This document shows, piece after piece, positions 35,252 to 41,945 of a stretch of 41,945 bases of DNA. The notes below the pieces were generated by a model. The model saw nothing but the letters and a program-made list of their open reading frames with translations. It ran no database searches and was not told the DNA's origin. The number at the start of each line of letters is the position of its first letter. The first letter of the stretch is position 1. Both the position numbers and the translations under genes were made by a program. Source of the DNA: Cyanobacteria bacterium RU_5_0 (GTDB taxonomy: Bacteria; Cyanobacteriota; Cyanobacteriia; Elainellales; Elainellaceae); NCBI GenBank assembly GCA_012033255.1, contig JAAUSF010000036.1:1-41945 (forward strand). Direction: 5' to 3'.

Positions 35252-36208
35252 CTATTCATTCATTCCTCTGAGCGTTGCCACTGTTGAAGGTGACATCTGG
35301 CTGAGATAACGGAAGATCCAATACTTGAGGACAGTGTCCATTAAAACTGGAACCGTGGCAATGAAGAGAAATATCATGTTGCGATTGGCGGCAATCCCTA
35401 GATGGTTTGCCATTCCTTCGAGCAGAACTTCCCAGCCGTGAGGGGAGTGGAAACCCACGAAGATATCTGTAATTAAGATGAGGATAAATGCCTTAGCAGC
35501 ATCGCTAAGACCATAGACAAGGGTGTCCATAAATGATTTCAAGATGATAATTTGTTTCCGACTCATTAGGAGAATCAGAACAAACGCTCCGAGGGCAATC
35601 AGATCGGCAAACACATTGCTGACAGCATTCTTACTTTTCTCCCGAGATTCTTCAGAAAGCTCAATTGCCTTGTGTTTGATCAACGCTTCTTGCTCTTCTT
35701 CCGAAAGCGATGGAACAGCATCAATCAGAGCCTCAAATTTAAGACCCTCCTCAAAACTTTGCAGTTCTTTGATTGCCTCCTCTTTCATTTCCGAATTGAG
35801 GAAGATCTGAGTAGTTTCTTCATTTCTGACCCGATCGACGATCGGCGCAACGATGAAGTGCTTCGATAGCTGTTGAGTCATCAACGGAACAATCATCAGA
35901 ACCAACAGAAATTGAATCGCAATCAATGTTTTGGCTCTGGATTGGCGAAACCTTCTGACAACTTCCTCTTCAGACTGTGGATCGAGATCTTCTTTGATTT
36001 TGTTGATCGTTCGTTTAATCGATCGGGGCAGCACTCCCGATTTGTTCACAATGGATTCAGTATCGCTATCCGCAGTCGAGGGAGATGGCTTTTGATTGGC
36101 TGTGTTTGTAGCCTTCGTTGATTTGGAAACAGGAACGAGAGCGGAGGAGTTCGTCTCCTGGGCGGAATGCTTGCCCAGTATACCATTAATGAATCTGAAT
36201 TTTGACAT
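35252..36208 (-). CDS. pcxA: Proton extrusion protein PcxA / CemA family
   Basis: PcxA (also called CotA, homologous to chloroplast CemA) is needed for light-induced proton extrusion and affects inorganic carbon uptake. It acts at the cytoplasmic membrane. Family blocks are unmistakable: IVPLMTQQLSKHFIVAPIVD, the FADL segment, FMDTLVYGLSDAAKAFILIL, TDIFVGFHSPHGWEVLLEGM, and a final KYWIFRYLSQMSPSTVATLR. There are four membrane helices. I start at ATG 36208 (MSKFRFINGILGK). The longer frame to 36274 runs through a repeat-derived hairpin. At about 318 residues it is shorter than Synechocystis PcxA, lacking part of the variable N-terminal domain. Confidence 0.92.
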   Translation of the reverse strand: MSKFRFINGILGKHSAQETNSSALVPVSKSTKATNTANQKPSPSTADSDTESIVNKSGVLPRSIKRTINKIKEDLDPQSEEEVVRRFRQSRAKTLIAIQFLLVLMIVPLMTQQLSKHFIVAPIVDRVRNEETTQIFLNSEMKEEAIKELQSFEEGLKFEALIDAVPSLSEEEQEALIKHKAIELSEESREKSKNAVSNVFADLIALGAFVLILLMSRKQIIILKSFMDTLVYGLSDAAKAFILILITDIFVGFHSPHGWEVLLEGMANHLGIAANRNMIFLFIATVPVLMDTVLKYWIFRYLSQMSPSTVATLRGMNE

Positions 36209-36251
36209 AGGAATGCGAGTGTCCGCCAAATTTTGTCCTTTGTCCTTGGTT

Positions 36252-36290
36252 CTTTGTCCTTCACCAATGACCAAAGGGCGAAGGACAAAG
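36252..36290. repeat. Hairpin in the pcxA leader
   Basis: CTTTGTCCTTC (36252-36262) and GAAGGACAAAG (36280-36290) are perfect inverted arms of 11 bases. Further TTTGTCC and GGACAAA units flank it. It lies just upstream of the pcxA start and would be in its 5' leader. Confidence 0.7.
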
Positions 36291-36331
36291 GGCAGTCATA
36301 GTTAGTAGTCTGTCCTTTTGTTTTGCGGGGT

Positions 36332-36350
36332 GCAGGGGTTTTACCCCTGC
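36332..36350. repeat. GC-rich hairpin downstream of the ferredoxin gene
   Basis: GCAGGGGT and ACCCCTGC form a perfect 8-base stem with loop TTT. A second inverted pair, GTGGG and CCCAC, follows. It stands between ferredoxin and pcxA on the minus strand and could end the ferredoxin message, though no T tract is visible. Confidence 0.5.
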
Positions 36351-36434
36351 GTGGGAGCAACGGCCCCACCCCCCCATTACCCATCAAATCTTGCTTGACA
36401 AAGCACTAGAAATGCAATTTGAATGCACATCAGC

Positions 36435-36734
36435 TCAGTACAGCGTTGATTCTTGATGAGTAACAATGGTGCAGTTAGAGGTGGGATAAGCAACGCAAGT
36501 CAACACAAGTCCAGCATCAATCTGCTCGTCATCTAAGAAGGATTGCTCTGACTGGTCAACTGTCCCTTCCTTGAGTTTGCCAGCGCAGGTTGAGCAAGCC
36601 CCGGCTCGGCAGGAGTAGGGGAGGTCAAGCCCCTCTGCTGAGGCAACATCAAGGATATATTCGTCATCAGCCACATCAAGAGTCTTGTCAAGCCCTTCGT
36701 CTGGGTTGATTAATCTAACTTTGTAGGTTGGCAT
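36435..36734 (-). CDS. petF: [2Fe-2S] ferredoxin, plant type
   Basis: This 99-residue ferredoxin carries electrons from photosystem I to FNR, nitrite reductase, IspH and others. The cluster ligands are in the CX4CX2C pattern [13 protein letters not shown], with the fourth Cys in [11 protein letters not shown]. The C-terminal Tyr is present. GAGGA precedes the ATG by seven bases. It seems to be a single gene with its own promoter in the 245-base region upstream. Confidence 0.95.
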   Translation of the reverse strand: MPTYKVRLINPDEGLDKTLDVADDEYILDVASAEGLDLPYSCRAGACSTCAGKLKEGTVDQSEQSFLDDEQIDAGLVLTCVAYPTSNCTIVTHQESTLY

Positions 36735-36978
36735 GAGTCGATCCTCAAAATCAAAGGATGGTTGTCTGGTAGTTGCTGACCCACTTGAGCATGATGCGAT
36801 GCGATCCGCTAAGCTGTGATCAGGTTAGAAAGAGGACTTTAGACTATTGATTTTGAACTCAAAAGCGATCGAGCCATGAGGCAAAAATTGAACATAGTCT
36901 AAAGTCCAGCCTGTAGCACCAGGTAAAGGAGTTAGTCACTGATCGAACATGTGCAAAGCAATTGTCAAAGTGCGATAA

Positions 36979-37665
36979 CTATGCCGCTCTCGATCTCAGT
37001 TGCACAACTTCCTGATTTTGGTGACTGTGCTGCTCTTCTTGATCGTGATACCCATGCGCCAGTTCAACATTGACATGAACCACGGCATTGTTCAGATTTC
37101 GCAGCGGATACTCCTCTGTGATGTAAGGCAAATGGTCAGCCGCACTTTGCGTTGTAATCAATGCACCTGCTGGAACATAGCGTCCATCGGCAATGTTTAC
37201 TCCCATCACCAATGCTTTGGGTTCGATTACGCAGTTTTTGCCGACTGTCGCCCGGAAAACTAACGCCTGCATCCCAACAAAGGTGTCCTTATCAATGCGA
37301 GCCGGACCATGAACTTGAGATTGGTGTGCGAGGGAAACGCGATCGCCAATATGAACGCCATAGAACTCACCATCGACCTCAACTACAGCTTCCCGAACAA
37401 GCTCTCCATTCACATGAGTTTCTAGTGCATGGAGCACAACTCCATCTTGGACATTAACATCATCGCTAACCCAAATCGGCTGACCTTCGTCACCTCGAAC
37501 TGAAGCCGCTGGAGCAACCATAACTCGCCGACCAAGATGAACATTACCAATCACAGCTGCGAGAGGATGAATGTATGCCGACTGATCGATATCTGGAACT
37601 TTCTCCTCATCATTAAACGTTGCGCGAACGTTAGCATGAATGTTGAAAGTATTGATATTGTTCAT
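36979..37665 (-). CDS. Gamma-class carbonic anhydrase, Cam-like
   Basis: This 228-residue left-handed beta-helix protein probably interconverts CO2 and bicarbonate. Zinc-ligand histidines match those of Methanosarcina Cam: His79 (DGVVLHALE), His114 and His119 (SLAHQSQVHGP). Glu60 (RGDEG) and Glu82 (HALET) fit the catalytic Glu62 and Glu84 of Cam. It lacks RbcS-like repeats, so it is not full-length CcmM. It is more like stand-alone Cam than CcmM in the VGMQALVFRATVG and VEPKALVMGVNI segments. No secretion signal is seen. AAGGGA before ATG 37665 fixes the start over a longer frame. A His-rich tail (HGYHDQEEQHSHQ) is unusual. Confidence 0.88.
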   Translation of the reverse strand: MNNINTFNIHANVRATFNDEEKVPDIDQSAYIHPLAAVIGNVHLGRRVMVAPAASVRGDEGQPIWVSDDVNVQDGVVLHALETHVNGELVREAVVEVDGEFYGVHIGDRVSLAHQSQVHGPARIDKDTFVGMQALVFRATVGKNCVIEPKALVMGVNIADGRYVPAGALITTQSAADHLPYITEEYPLRNLNNAVVHVNVELAHGYHDQEEQHSHQNQEVVQLRSRAA

Positions 37666-37773
37666 GAGTTGTTCCCTTTGCAATCTGGAGATGGTTACTT
37701 TCATGAGTGTAGTGCGGATCACTTGTTCCCCATGCACCATATCAATCCGCACTACGGTCGATATAAGCTGCAA

Positions 37774-38010
37774 CTAGACACAAGATTAAGCAAGCAGTGG
37801 TGACAAAGTGGGGACAAAAGGGTGGCAAAGCTGAGAACTTCGTTTATCCCAGATTTGTCACGGTTTCACCCCAAACCTGTCACTTTTGCCTTTTAGGATT
37901 AGAGAACAGTTAAATCCTTTCAGTCCGTTCAGTCCGTCCTGAGAACCGTGCATGAAGGCTGAAAGTCGAAGATGAAATTGGCAACATGACACGTTGCAAG
38001 GAGGTTATCA
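37774..38010. promoter_or_regulatory. Divergent promoter region with perfect Shine-Dalgarno
   Basis: This region separates the carbonic anhydrase gene (minus) from the Mo-nitrogenase C-terminal-domain gene (plus). At 37998-38005 is AAGGAGGT, six bases before ATG 38011, the strongest ribosome site in the window. Direct repeats CAGTCCGTT/CAGTCCGTC sit near 37921-37940. No consensus promoter stands out. Confidence 0.5.
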
Positions 38011-38298
38011 ATGACAGGCTTTACACGAGTTCAGCATAGAGTCCATCCCTTAAGCCCAATTCGTCATTGGCTCGATACTGTAGATGTTCATGATCCCAAA
38101 GTAGCGCATAGGATATGCCGACTGATTCCGGCTCAATGCCCGCTTGCACGGGATATCAAACTGTGGAGCGATCACATACTCCACATCCCACCGTTATGCA
38201 AACTCAACCCACTCTACGAAGAACTGATTGGGCTGCGGTTTCGTGCATTGTGTTACCTGGCAGATGAATGTCATCAGGATATCACAGGATACATCTAA
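38011..38298 (+). CDS. Mo-dependent nitrogenase C-terminal domain family protein
   Basis: This small, 95-residue protein matches the 'Mo-dependent nitrogenase, C-terminal' family of cyanobacteria. Blocks are LDTVDVHDPKVAHRICRLIP, AQCPLARDIKLW and HIPPLCKLNPLYEELIGLRF, followed by RALCYLADEC. The name is historical, and members occur in organisms without nitrogenase. Several Cys and His residues are conserved and may bind a metal. It is followed by a 59-residue gene and a sigma factor on the same strand. Confidence 0.88.
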   Translation: MTGFTRVQHRVHPLSPIRHWLDTVDVHDPKVAHRICRLIPAQCPLARDIKLWSDHILHIPPLCKLNPLYEELIGLRFRALCYLADECHQDITGYI

Positions 38299-38340
38299 TG
38301 ACTATTCATCGGTTCAGTTGCCGAATGGAGATTAACAGAA

Positions 38341-38520
38341 ATGCACAACCGACGGCAACAGATGTTTGCTAAAACAGTGGTATGGTTGGCGGCTGAAATT
38401 TTGCTTAATTTTGCGGGGCTGGACAAGTTAGCAGATTATGGTGAGTATGTGTTTGAGCGATATGCCATTGCTGCTGCGGAGACGATCGCTCAAATCACCA
38501 TCCCTGATTTGATGCTCTGA
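38341..38520 (+). CDS. 59-residue hypothetical protein
   Basis: ATG 38341 is preceded by GGAG ten bases upstream. The product begins MHNRRQQMFAKTVVWLAAEI and continues LLNFAGLDKLADYGEYVFER, ending in QITIPDLML. One amphipathic or weakly hydrophobic helix (about 10-27) is visible. It lies 42 bases after the Mo-nitrogenase C-terminal family gene and is probably co-transcribed with it. I believe similar short proteins occur next to that family in other cyanobacteria, but cannot verify this. No function is known. Confidence 0.6.
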   Translation: MHNRRQQMFAKTVVWLAAEILLNFAGLDKLADYGEYVFERYAIAAAETIAQITIPDLML

Positions 38521-38619
38521 GTCTTTCATCATTACCCAATCATCTGGATTTCAAAAGGTGCAATTGCAGGCGGAGTGAAGAGTGAGGAACGAAGATTAGA
38601 GCAACGAGCATCCTGTCCT

Positions 38620-39609
38620 ATGAAAACTTCTCAAGCTTTCACAGATCTGGTTCATGTTTACTTGCAAGACATTGGTCGTATTCCCTTATTAACACCTGAA
38701 CAAGAAGTTCTCTATGGTAGGCAGGTGAAACAAGCCAGGATTTTATCTGAAGTGAGAGAAGCACTAACTGTCGAGTTAAATCGTCCTCCGATGTTGGATG
38801 AGTGGATGCAGCAAGCGAGACTCTCTCTCGGTGAATCCTGCCCGCAAGATGTGACAGAATTACAACAGATGGTTGCCCACGGTGAAAGAGCGAAACGCAA
38901 GATGATAGAAGCCAATCTGCGACTTGTCGTTTCCATTGCCAAACGATATGACGGGCGCAGTATGGATCTCCTGGACTTGATTCAGGAAGGGACACTTGGG
39001 CTACAGCGCGGAGTGGAAAAATTTGATCCGGCAATGGGCTATCGATTTTCAACTTATGCCTACTGGTGGATTCGTCAAGCTGTCAGTCGGGCGATCGCCA
39101 AGCAAGACAGAACCATTGCCTTGCCGATCCAGTTTTGCGACAAACTCCGCAAAATCAGGAGAGCCTATCGCCAACTTTCCCAGACATTGGGACGATCGCC
39201 AACACCTTCAGAACTTGCTCAAGTGTTGAAGTTAACACCCAAACAAGTGAACAACTACTTGAAGTGGGCGGCTCACCCGTTATCTCTAGATATGCGAGTT
39301 GGCAAAGATCAGGAAACCCAGCTAGGAGAACTCCTCGAAGATTCAAGGATTTCACCTGAAGAGTTTGTGATGCAATCCTCATTAGCAGCCAACCTTGAAC
39401 GACTGCTACAAGACTTATCACCCCTACAGCGAGAAGTTCTAAGCTTACGATTTGGACTGGAGGATGGGCAAGTGTTAACTCCAGAGCAGACCAGTCGCCG
39501 CCTCAACCTCACCCAGCCACAAGTCCATCAACTTGAACGGAGAGCGTTAGTGAAGCTTCGCCATCGCCGAATCGAGGTTGGCAAGCTTTTGCGGGAAATG
39601 GATGGTTAG
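38620..39609 (+). CDS. Group 2 RNA polymerase sigma-70 factor
   Basis: This is a sigma-70 family factor of about 329 residues. Region 1.2 (LVHVYLQDIGRIPLLTPEQE), region 2 (NLRLVVSIAKRYDGRSMDLL, then YRFSTYAYWWIRQAVSRAI for regions 2.3-2.4), region 3 and region 4 (LSPLQREVLSLRFGLEDG, then a helix-turn-helix) are all present, with no region 1.1. This is the layout of cyanobacterial group 2 factors (SigB-SigE), which respond to stress and carbon or nitrogen status. I prefer ATG 38620; GTG 38575 is in frame but lies inside a run before the conserved part. Confidence 0.93.
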   Translation: MKTSQAFTDLVHVYLQDIGRIPLLTPEQEVLYGRQVKQARILSEVREALTVELNRPPMLDEWMQQARLSLGESCPQDVTELQQMVAHGERAKRKMIEANLRLVVSIAKRYDGRSMDLLDLIQEGTLGLQRGVEKFDPAMGYRFSTYAYWWIRQAVSRAIAKQDRTIALPIQFCDKLRKIRRAYRQLSQTLGRSPTPSELAQVLKLTPKQVNNYLKWAAHPLSLDMRVGKDQETQLGELLEDSRISPEEFVMQSSLAANLERLLQDLSPLQREVLSLRFGLEDGQVLTPEQTSRRLNLTQPQVHQLERRALVKLRHRRIEVGKLLREMDG

Positions 39610-39665
39610 GAGCTGATCATGGATGCATCGTCTCGAACCCAAGTCATTGACAACAAATTCTCTAT

Positions 39666-41504
39666 ATGGCATACCAATCCATTGAAAATTATGGGCTGAT
39701 CGGGAACATGCATACCACTGCCCTAGTCGGACGGAACGGGTCGATCGACTGGCTGTGTTTTCCTCGGCATGATTCTCCCAGTGTCTTCGCGGCAATACTC
39801 GATCACCAGAAAGGGGGATATTTCAAAATTGCTCCCCGGATCAATGGGGTCAAACACAAGCAATTCTACTGGCCCGATACCAATGTTCTGGTAACTCGAT
39901 TCCTGACTCCGACGGGTGTCGGTGAAATCATTGATTTCATGCCTGTTGGTTTATCGGCTCAAGAGCGCGGCTACCACACCCTGACCCGTCAGGTGCGGGT
40001 CATTCGCGGCACAATGGATTTTGTGATGGAGTTCTACCCTGCCTTTAACTATGCCAGGGACGATCACGAGACAATCGTTACCCCTAAAGGAGCTTGTTGC
40101 CATTCACCGCATCTGAGCCTAGGATTAGCGACCGATATTCCGCTCTATCCCGATAAGGGAGGGGTGATTGCCAAGTTTACGCTTGCAGCAGGACAAAACG
40201 CTGTTTTTGTCCTGCAACAAACAGAGTCAGGGGCAGGTTGTGGGTTGCCCCTCCGTCCGGAAGAGTCTACTGAACTATTCAAACACACTGTTAAGTATTG
40301 GCTAAGCTGGCTTTCACAATGTACTTACCGAGGTCGGTGGCGCGAAATGGTCGAGCGATCGGCATTGGTGCTGAAGCTGCTGACTTATGAACCCACTGGC
40401 GCACTTGTGGCAGCCCCAACCTGTAGCCTTCCAGAGGAAATTGGCGGTGAGCGCAATTGGGACTATCGCTACACCTGGATTCGAGATGCCGCGTTCACCC
40501 TGTATGGATTACTGCGGATTGGGTTTACCCAGGAAGCCGCCCAGTTTATGAACTGGATCGAAAACCGCTGCCGTGAGCTTAATCCAGACGGATCGCTGCA
40601 AATTATGTATCGAATCGACGGAAGCCATGACCTGCAAGAAGACGTTCTGAATCATTTTGAGGGATACAGGGGTTCAGCACCCGTTCGGATTGGTAACGGT
40701 GCTTCCAAGCAGTTGCAGCTTGACATCTACGGTGAGTTAATGGATTCGGTGTATTTTTACAACAAGTGCGCGGCTCCGATTTCGTATGACCTGTGGATGT
40801 ATCTACATCGGTTAATTGATTGGGTTTGCAACAACTGGCAACAAGAAGATGAAGGCATCTGGGAAACCAGAGGAGGACGGCAGCATTTCGTGTACTCGAA
40901 GATCATGTGTTGGGTTGCCCTCGATCGCGGCTTACGACTAGCAGATAAGCGATCGTTCCCAGCCGATCGAGAGCGCTGGTTGAAAGTCCGCGATCAGATC
41001 TACCAAGAAATCATGGACAAAGGCTGGAGTTCTGAGCGTCAAGCCTTCGTGCAGCACTATGGCAGTAATGCACTGGATGCAGGCAACCTGATTATGCCAC
41101 TCGTGTACTTTCTTTCACCCAACGACCCCCGCATGTTGCAAACGTTAGAGGCTACGCTCCGCTCTCCCGATCAAGGTGGGCTGGTGTCTAACAGCTTGGT
41201 TTACCGCTACAACGTTGAAGAATCTGGTGATGGCTTAGGGGGGTGTGAAGGAACCTTCAACCTCTGTACATTCTGGTTAGTTGAAGCATTAGCCCGTGCC
41301 GGTCGATCCGACCCAACCCATCTTGATAAAGCTCGCCTGATGTTTGAGGAGATGTTAGGGTACGCCAACCATCTTGGACTGTATGCCGAGGAAATCGGAT
41401 CGAGCGGTGAAGCCTTAGGCAACTTCCCTCAAGCGTTTACTCACTTGGCGCTCATCAGTGCCGCCTGGAATTTGGATCGGGCAATGCAGTCTAGGAAGAG
41501 CTAG
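39666..41504 (+). CDS. Glycoside hydrolase family 15 protein (glucoamylase/trehalase-like)
   Basis: This 612-residue protein starts with the N-terminal beta-sandwich ([20 protein letters not shown], then [17 protein letters not shown]) and continues into the (alpha/alpha)6 barrel. Family signatures are [31 protein letters not shown] with the likely general acid Glu, and [20 protein letters not shown] with the likely general base Glu. Such enzymes release glucose from maltodextrins or split trehalose; the exact substrate cannot be told. No signal peptide is present, so it acts in the cytoplasm. It follows the sigma factor by 56 bases. Confidence 0.93.
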   Translation: MAYQSIENYGLIGNMHTTALVGRNGSIDWLCFPRHDSPSVFAAILDHQKGGYFKIAPRINGVKHKQFYWPDTNVLVTRFLTPTGVGEIIDFMPVGLSAQERGYHTLTRQVRVIRGTMDFVMEFYPAFNYARDDHETIVTPKGACCHSPHLSLGLATDIPLYPDKGGVIAKFTLAAGQNAVFVLQQTESGAGCGLPLRPEESTELFKHTVKYWLSWLSQCTYRGRWREMVERSALVLKLLTYEPTGALVAAPTCSLPEEIGGERNWDYRYTWIRDAAFTLYGLLRIGFTQEAAQFMNWIENRCRELNPDGSLQIMYRIDGSHDLQEDVLNHFEGYRGSAPVRIGNGASKQLQLDIYGELMDSVYFYNKCAAPISYDLWMYLHRLIDWVCNNWQQEDEGIWETRGGRQHFVYSKIMCWVALDRGLRLADKRSFPADRERWLKVRDQIYQEIMDKGWSSERQAFVQHYGSNALDAGNLIMPLVYFLSPNDPRMLQTLEATLRSPDQGGLVSNSLVYRYNVEESGDGLGGCEGTFNLCTFWLVEALARAGRSDPTHLDKARLMFEEMLGYANHLGLYAEEIGSSGEALGNFPQAFTHLALISAAWNLDRAMQSRKS

Positions 41505-41577
41505 TGGAGTCGATCGCCACTTCAAATGCCATAAATTTGCAACTCATTCCACCCAAAATCTTAACGGAACAACCGCA

Positions 41578-41945
41578 ATGCGTCCTCTAGAAAAACCGAC
41601 ACCCATATTTTCAGAGATTCCCAATTTAGACGAGCTAGACGAGCTAGACGAGCTAAATGCGGAAGAAACGGTTGCCCCTACAGATGTATCTAGTGCGGCT
41701 ACAACAGTTACAGATGGGGTTAATCCGATTCCGGCTGCCAAACTTGGAGTAGCCAAAGCAAAAACCTCCGCTATGCCACCTCCCAAAGAGTCTGAAAATG
41801 GACTCTTCATTCCCATTCTTTTTGCGGCTTTGGCAATTATCCTCCTCTTACCCTCCCTAAGCATAACGCCAGAGATCGCCCCACAGCCCCCCAACTCAGA
41901 CCCAGAAGCAACTTCCAGTCCTGCATCCGGCTCAACAACCCAACC
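41578..41945 (+). CDS. Partial hypothetical membrane protein, runs off the window end
   Basis: ATG 41578 opens a frame without stop up to the window end (122 codons). It begins MRPLEKPTPIFSEIPN, has three tandem DEL units (DNA repeat GACGAGCTA at about 41630-41656), and one membrane helix (LFIPILFAALAIILLLPSL), followed by a Pro/Ser/Thr-rich segment. It looks like a cytosolic acidic head, a single anchor and an extracytoplasmic linker. The C-terminal domain that would identify it lies outside. A GGA site precedes the start. Confidence 0.6.
   Translation, partial: MRPLEKPTPIFSEIPNLDELDELDELNAEETVAPTDVSSAATTVTDGVNPIPAAKLGVAKAKTSAMPPPKESENGLFIPILFAALAIILLLPSLSITPEIAPQPPNSDPEATSSPASGSTTQ

Noticed and set aside
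35039..35287. 82-residue plus-strand frame
   Set aside because: It covers the MITE-like repeat and runs antisense into the end of pcxA.
36209..36274. Upstream extension of PcxA
   Set aside because: It is made of the GGACAAAG hairpin repeat and lacks similarity; ATG 36208 fits the family.
41544..41894. 116-residue minus-strand frame with a poly-Ser run
   Set aside because: The Ser run is the reverse reading of the DEL-coding repeat of the plus-strand gene.

Overview
This window looks like chromosomal DNA from a filamentous, Leptolyngbya-like cyanobacterium. The octamer GCGATCGC and its fragments recur throughout. The gene set is typically cyanobacterial: NdhF1, cyanobacterial-type IspH, a PetF-type ferredoxin, a PcxA/CemA protein, a group 2 sigma factor, a DUF3370 protein, a cyanoexosortase, and a Mo-nitrogenase C-terminal-domain protein without nif genes. 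I see no rRNA, CRISPR array, phage module or transposase. The lineage is my inference; the phylum is well supported.

Layout. (1) 0.2-4.2 kb, plus strand: an NTF2-like protein, a cytochrome P450 and a cyclooxygenase-like fatty-acid dioxygenase, a candidate oxylipin cassette. (2) 4.3-6.1 kb, minus: 1-Cys peroxiredoxin and an EamA transporter. (3) 6.2-11.9 kb, plus: a small membrane protein with a Cys cluster, an internally deleted cupin, an ammonium transporter with a clear downstream terminator, an SGNH hydrolase, and ispH. (4) 11.9-15.5 kb, minus: a DUF4189 protein and a cyanoexosortase locus (frameshifted PEP-CTERM substrate, exosortase, 56-residue membrane protein, HpsJ-like protein). (5) 16.0-21.3 kb, plus: a VTT-domain membrane protein with a mercuric-reductase-like flavoprotein, then an ABC permease and ATPase. 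(6) 21.3-27.3 kb, minus: a signalling region with a hybrid histidine kinase split by one frameshift, a small GTPase, a DUF4388 protein, a Roadblock/LC7 protein and an unrecognised partner. (7) 27.9-30.5 kb: a DUF3370 protein and tRNA-Gly(UCC). (8) 30.6-37.7 kb, minus: ndhF1, two duplicated FHA proteins, a repeat-rich membrane protein, PcxA, ferredoxin and a Cam-type gamma carbonic anhydrase. (9) 38.0-41.9 kb, plus: Mo-nitrogenase C-terminal family protein, a 59-residue protein, a group 2 sigma factor, a GH15 enzyme, and a partial membrane protein that runs off the end.

The two most interesting points are the P450/COX-like pair and the FHA locus. The first pair resembles the two halves of fungal Ppo oxylipin synthases encoded as separate genes, and the dioxygenase has Asp where the distal heme His is expected. 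At the FHA locus, an exactly identical 83-bp block is shared by two otherwise diverged FHA genes, next to a membrane protein carrying a near-identical 98-bp repeat rich in Ser/Thr codons. Two genes carry single-base losses in short homopolymers, which could be real or sequencing errors. Several families of hairpin-forming dispersed repeats fill the intergenic spaces.
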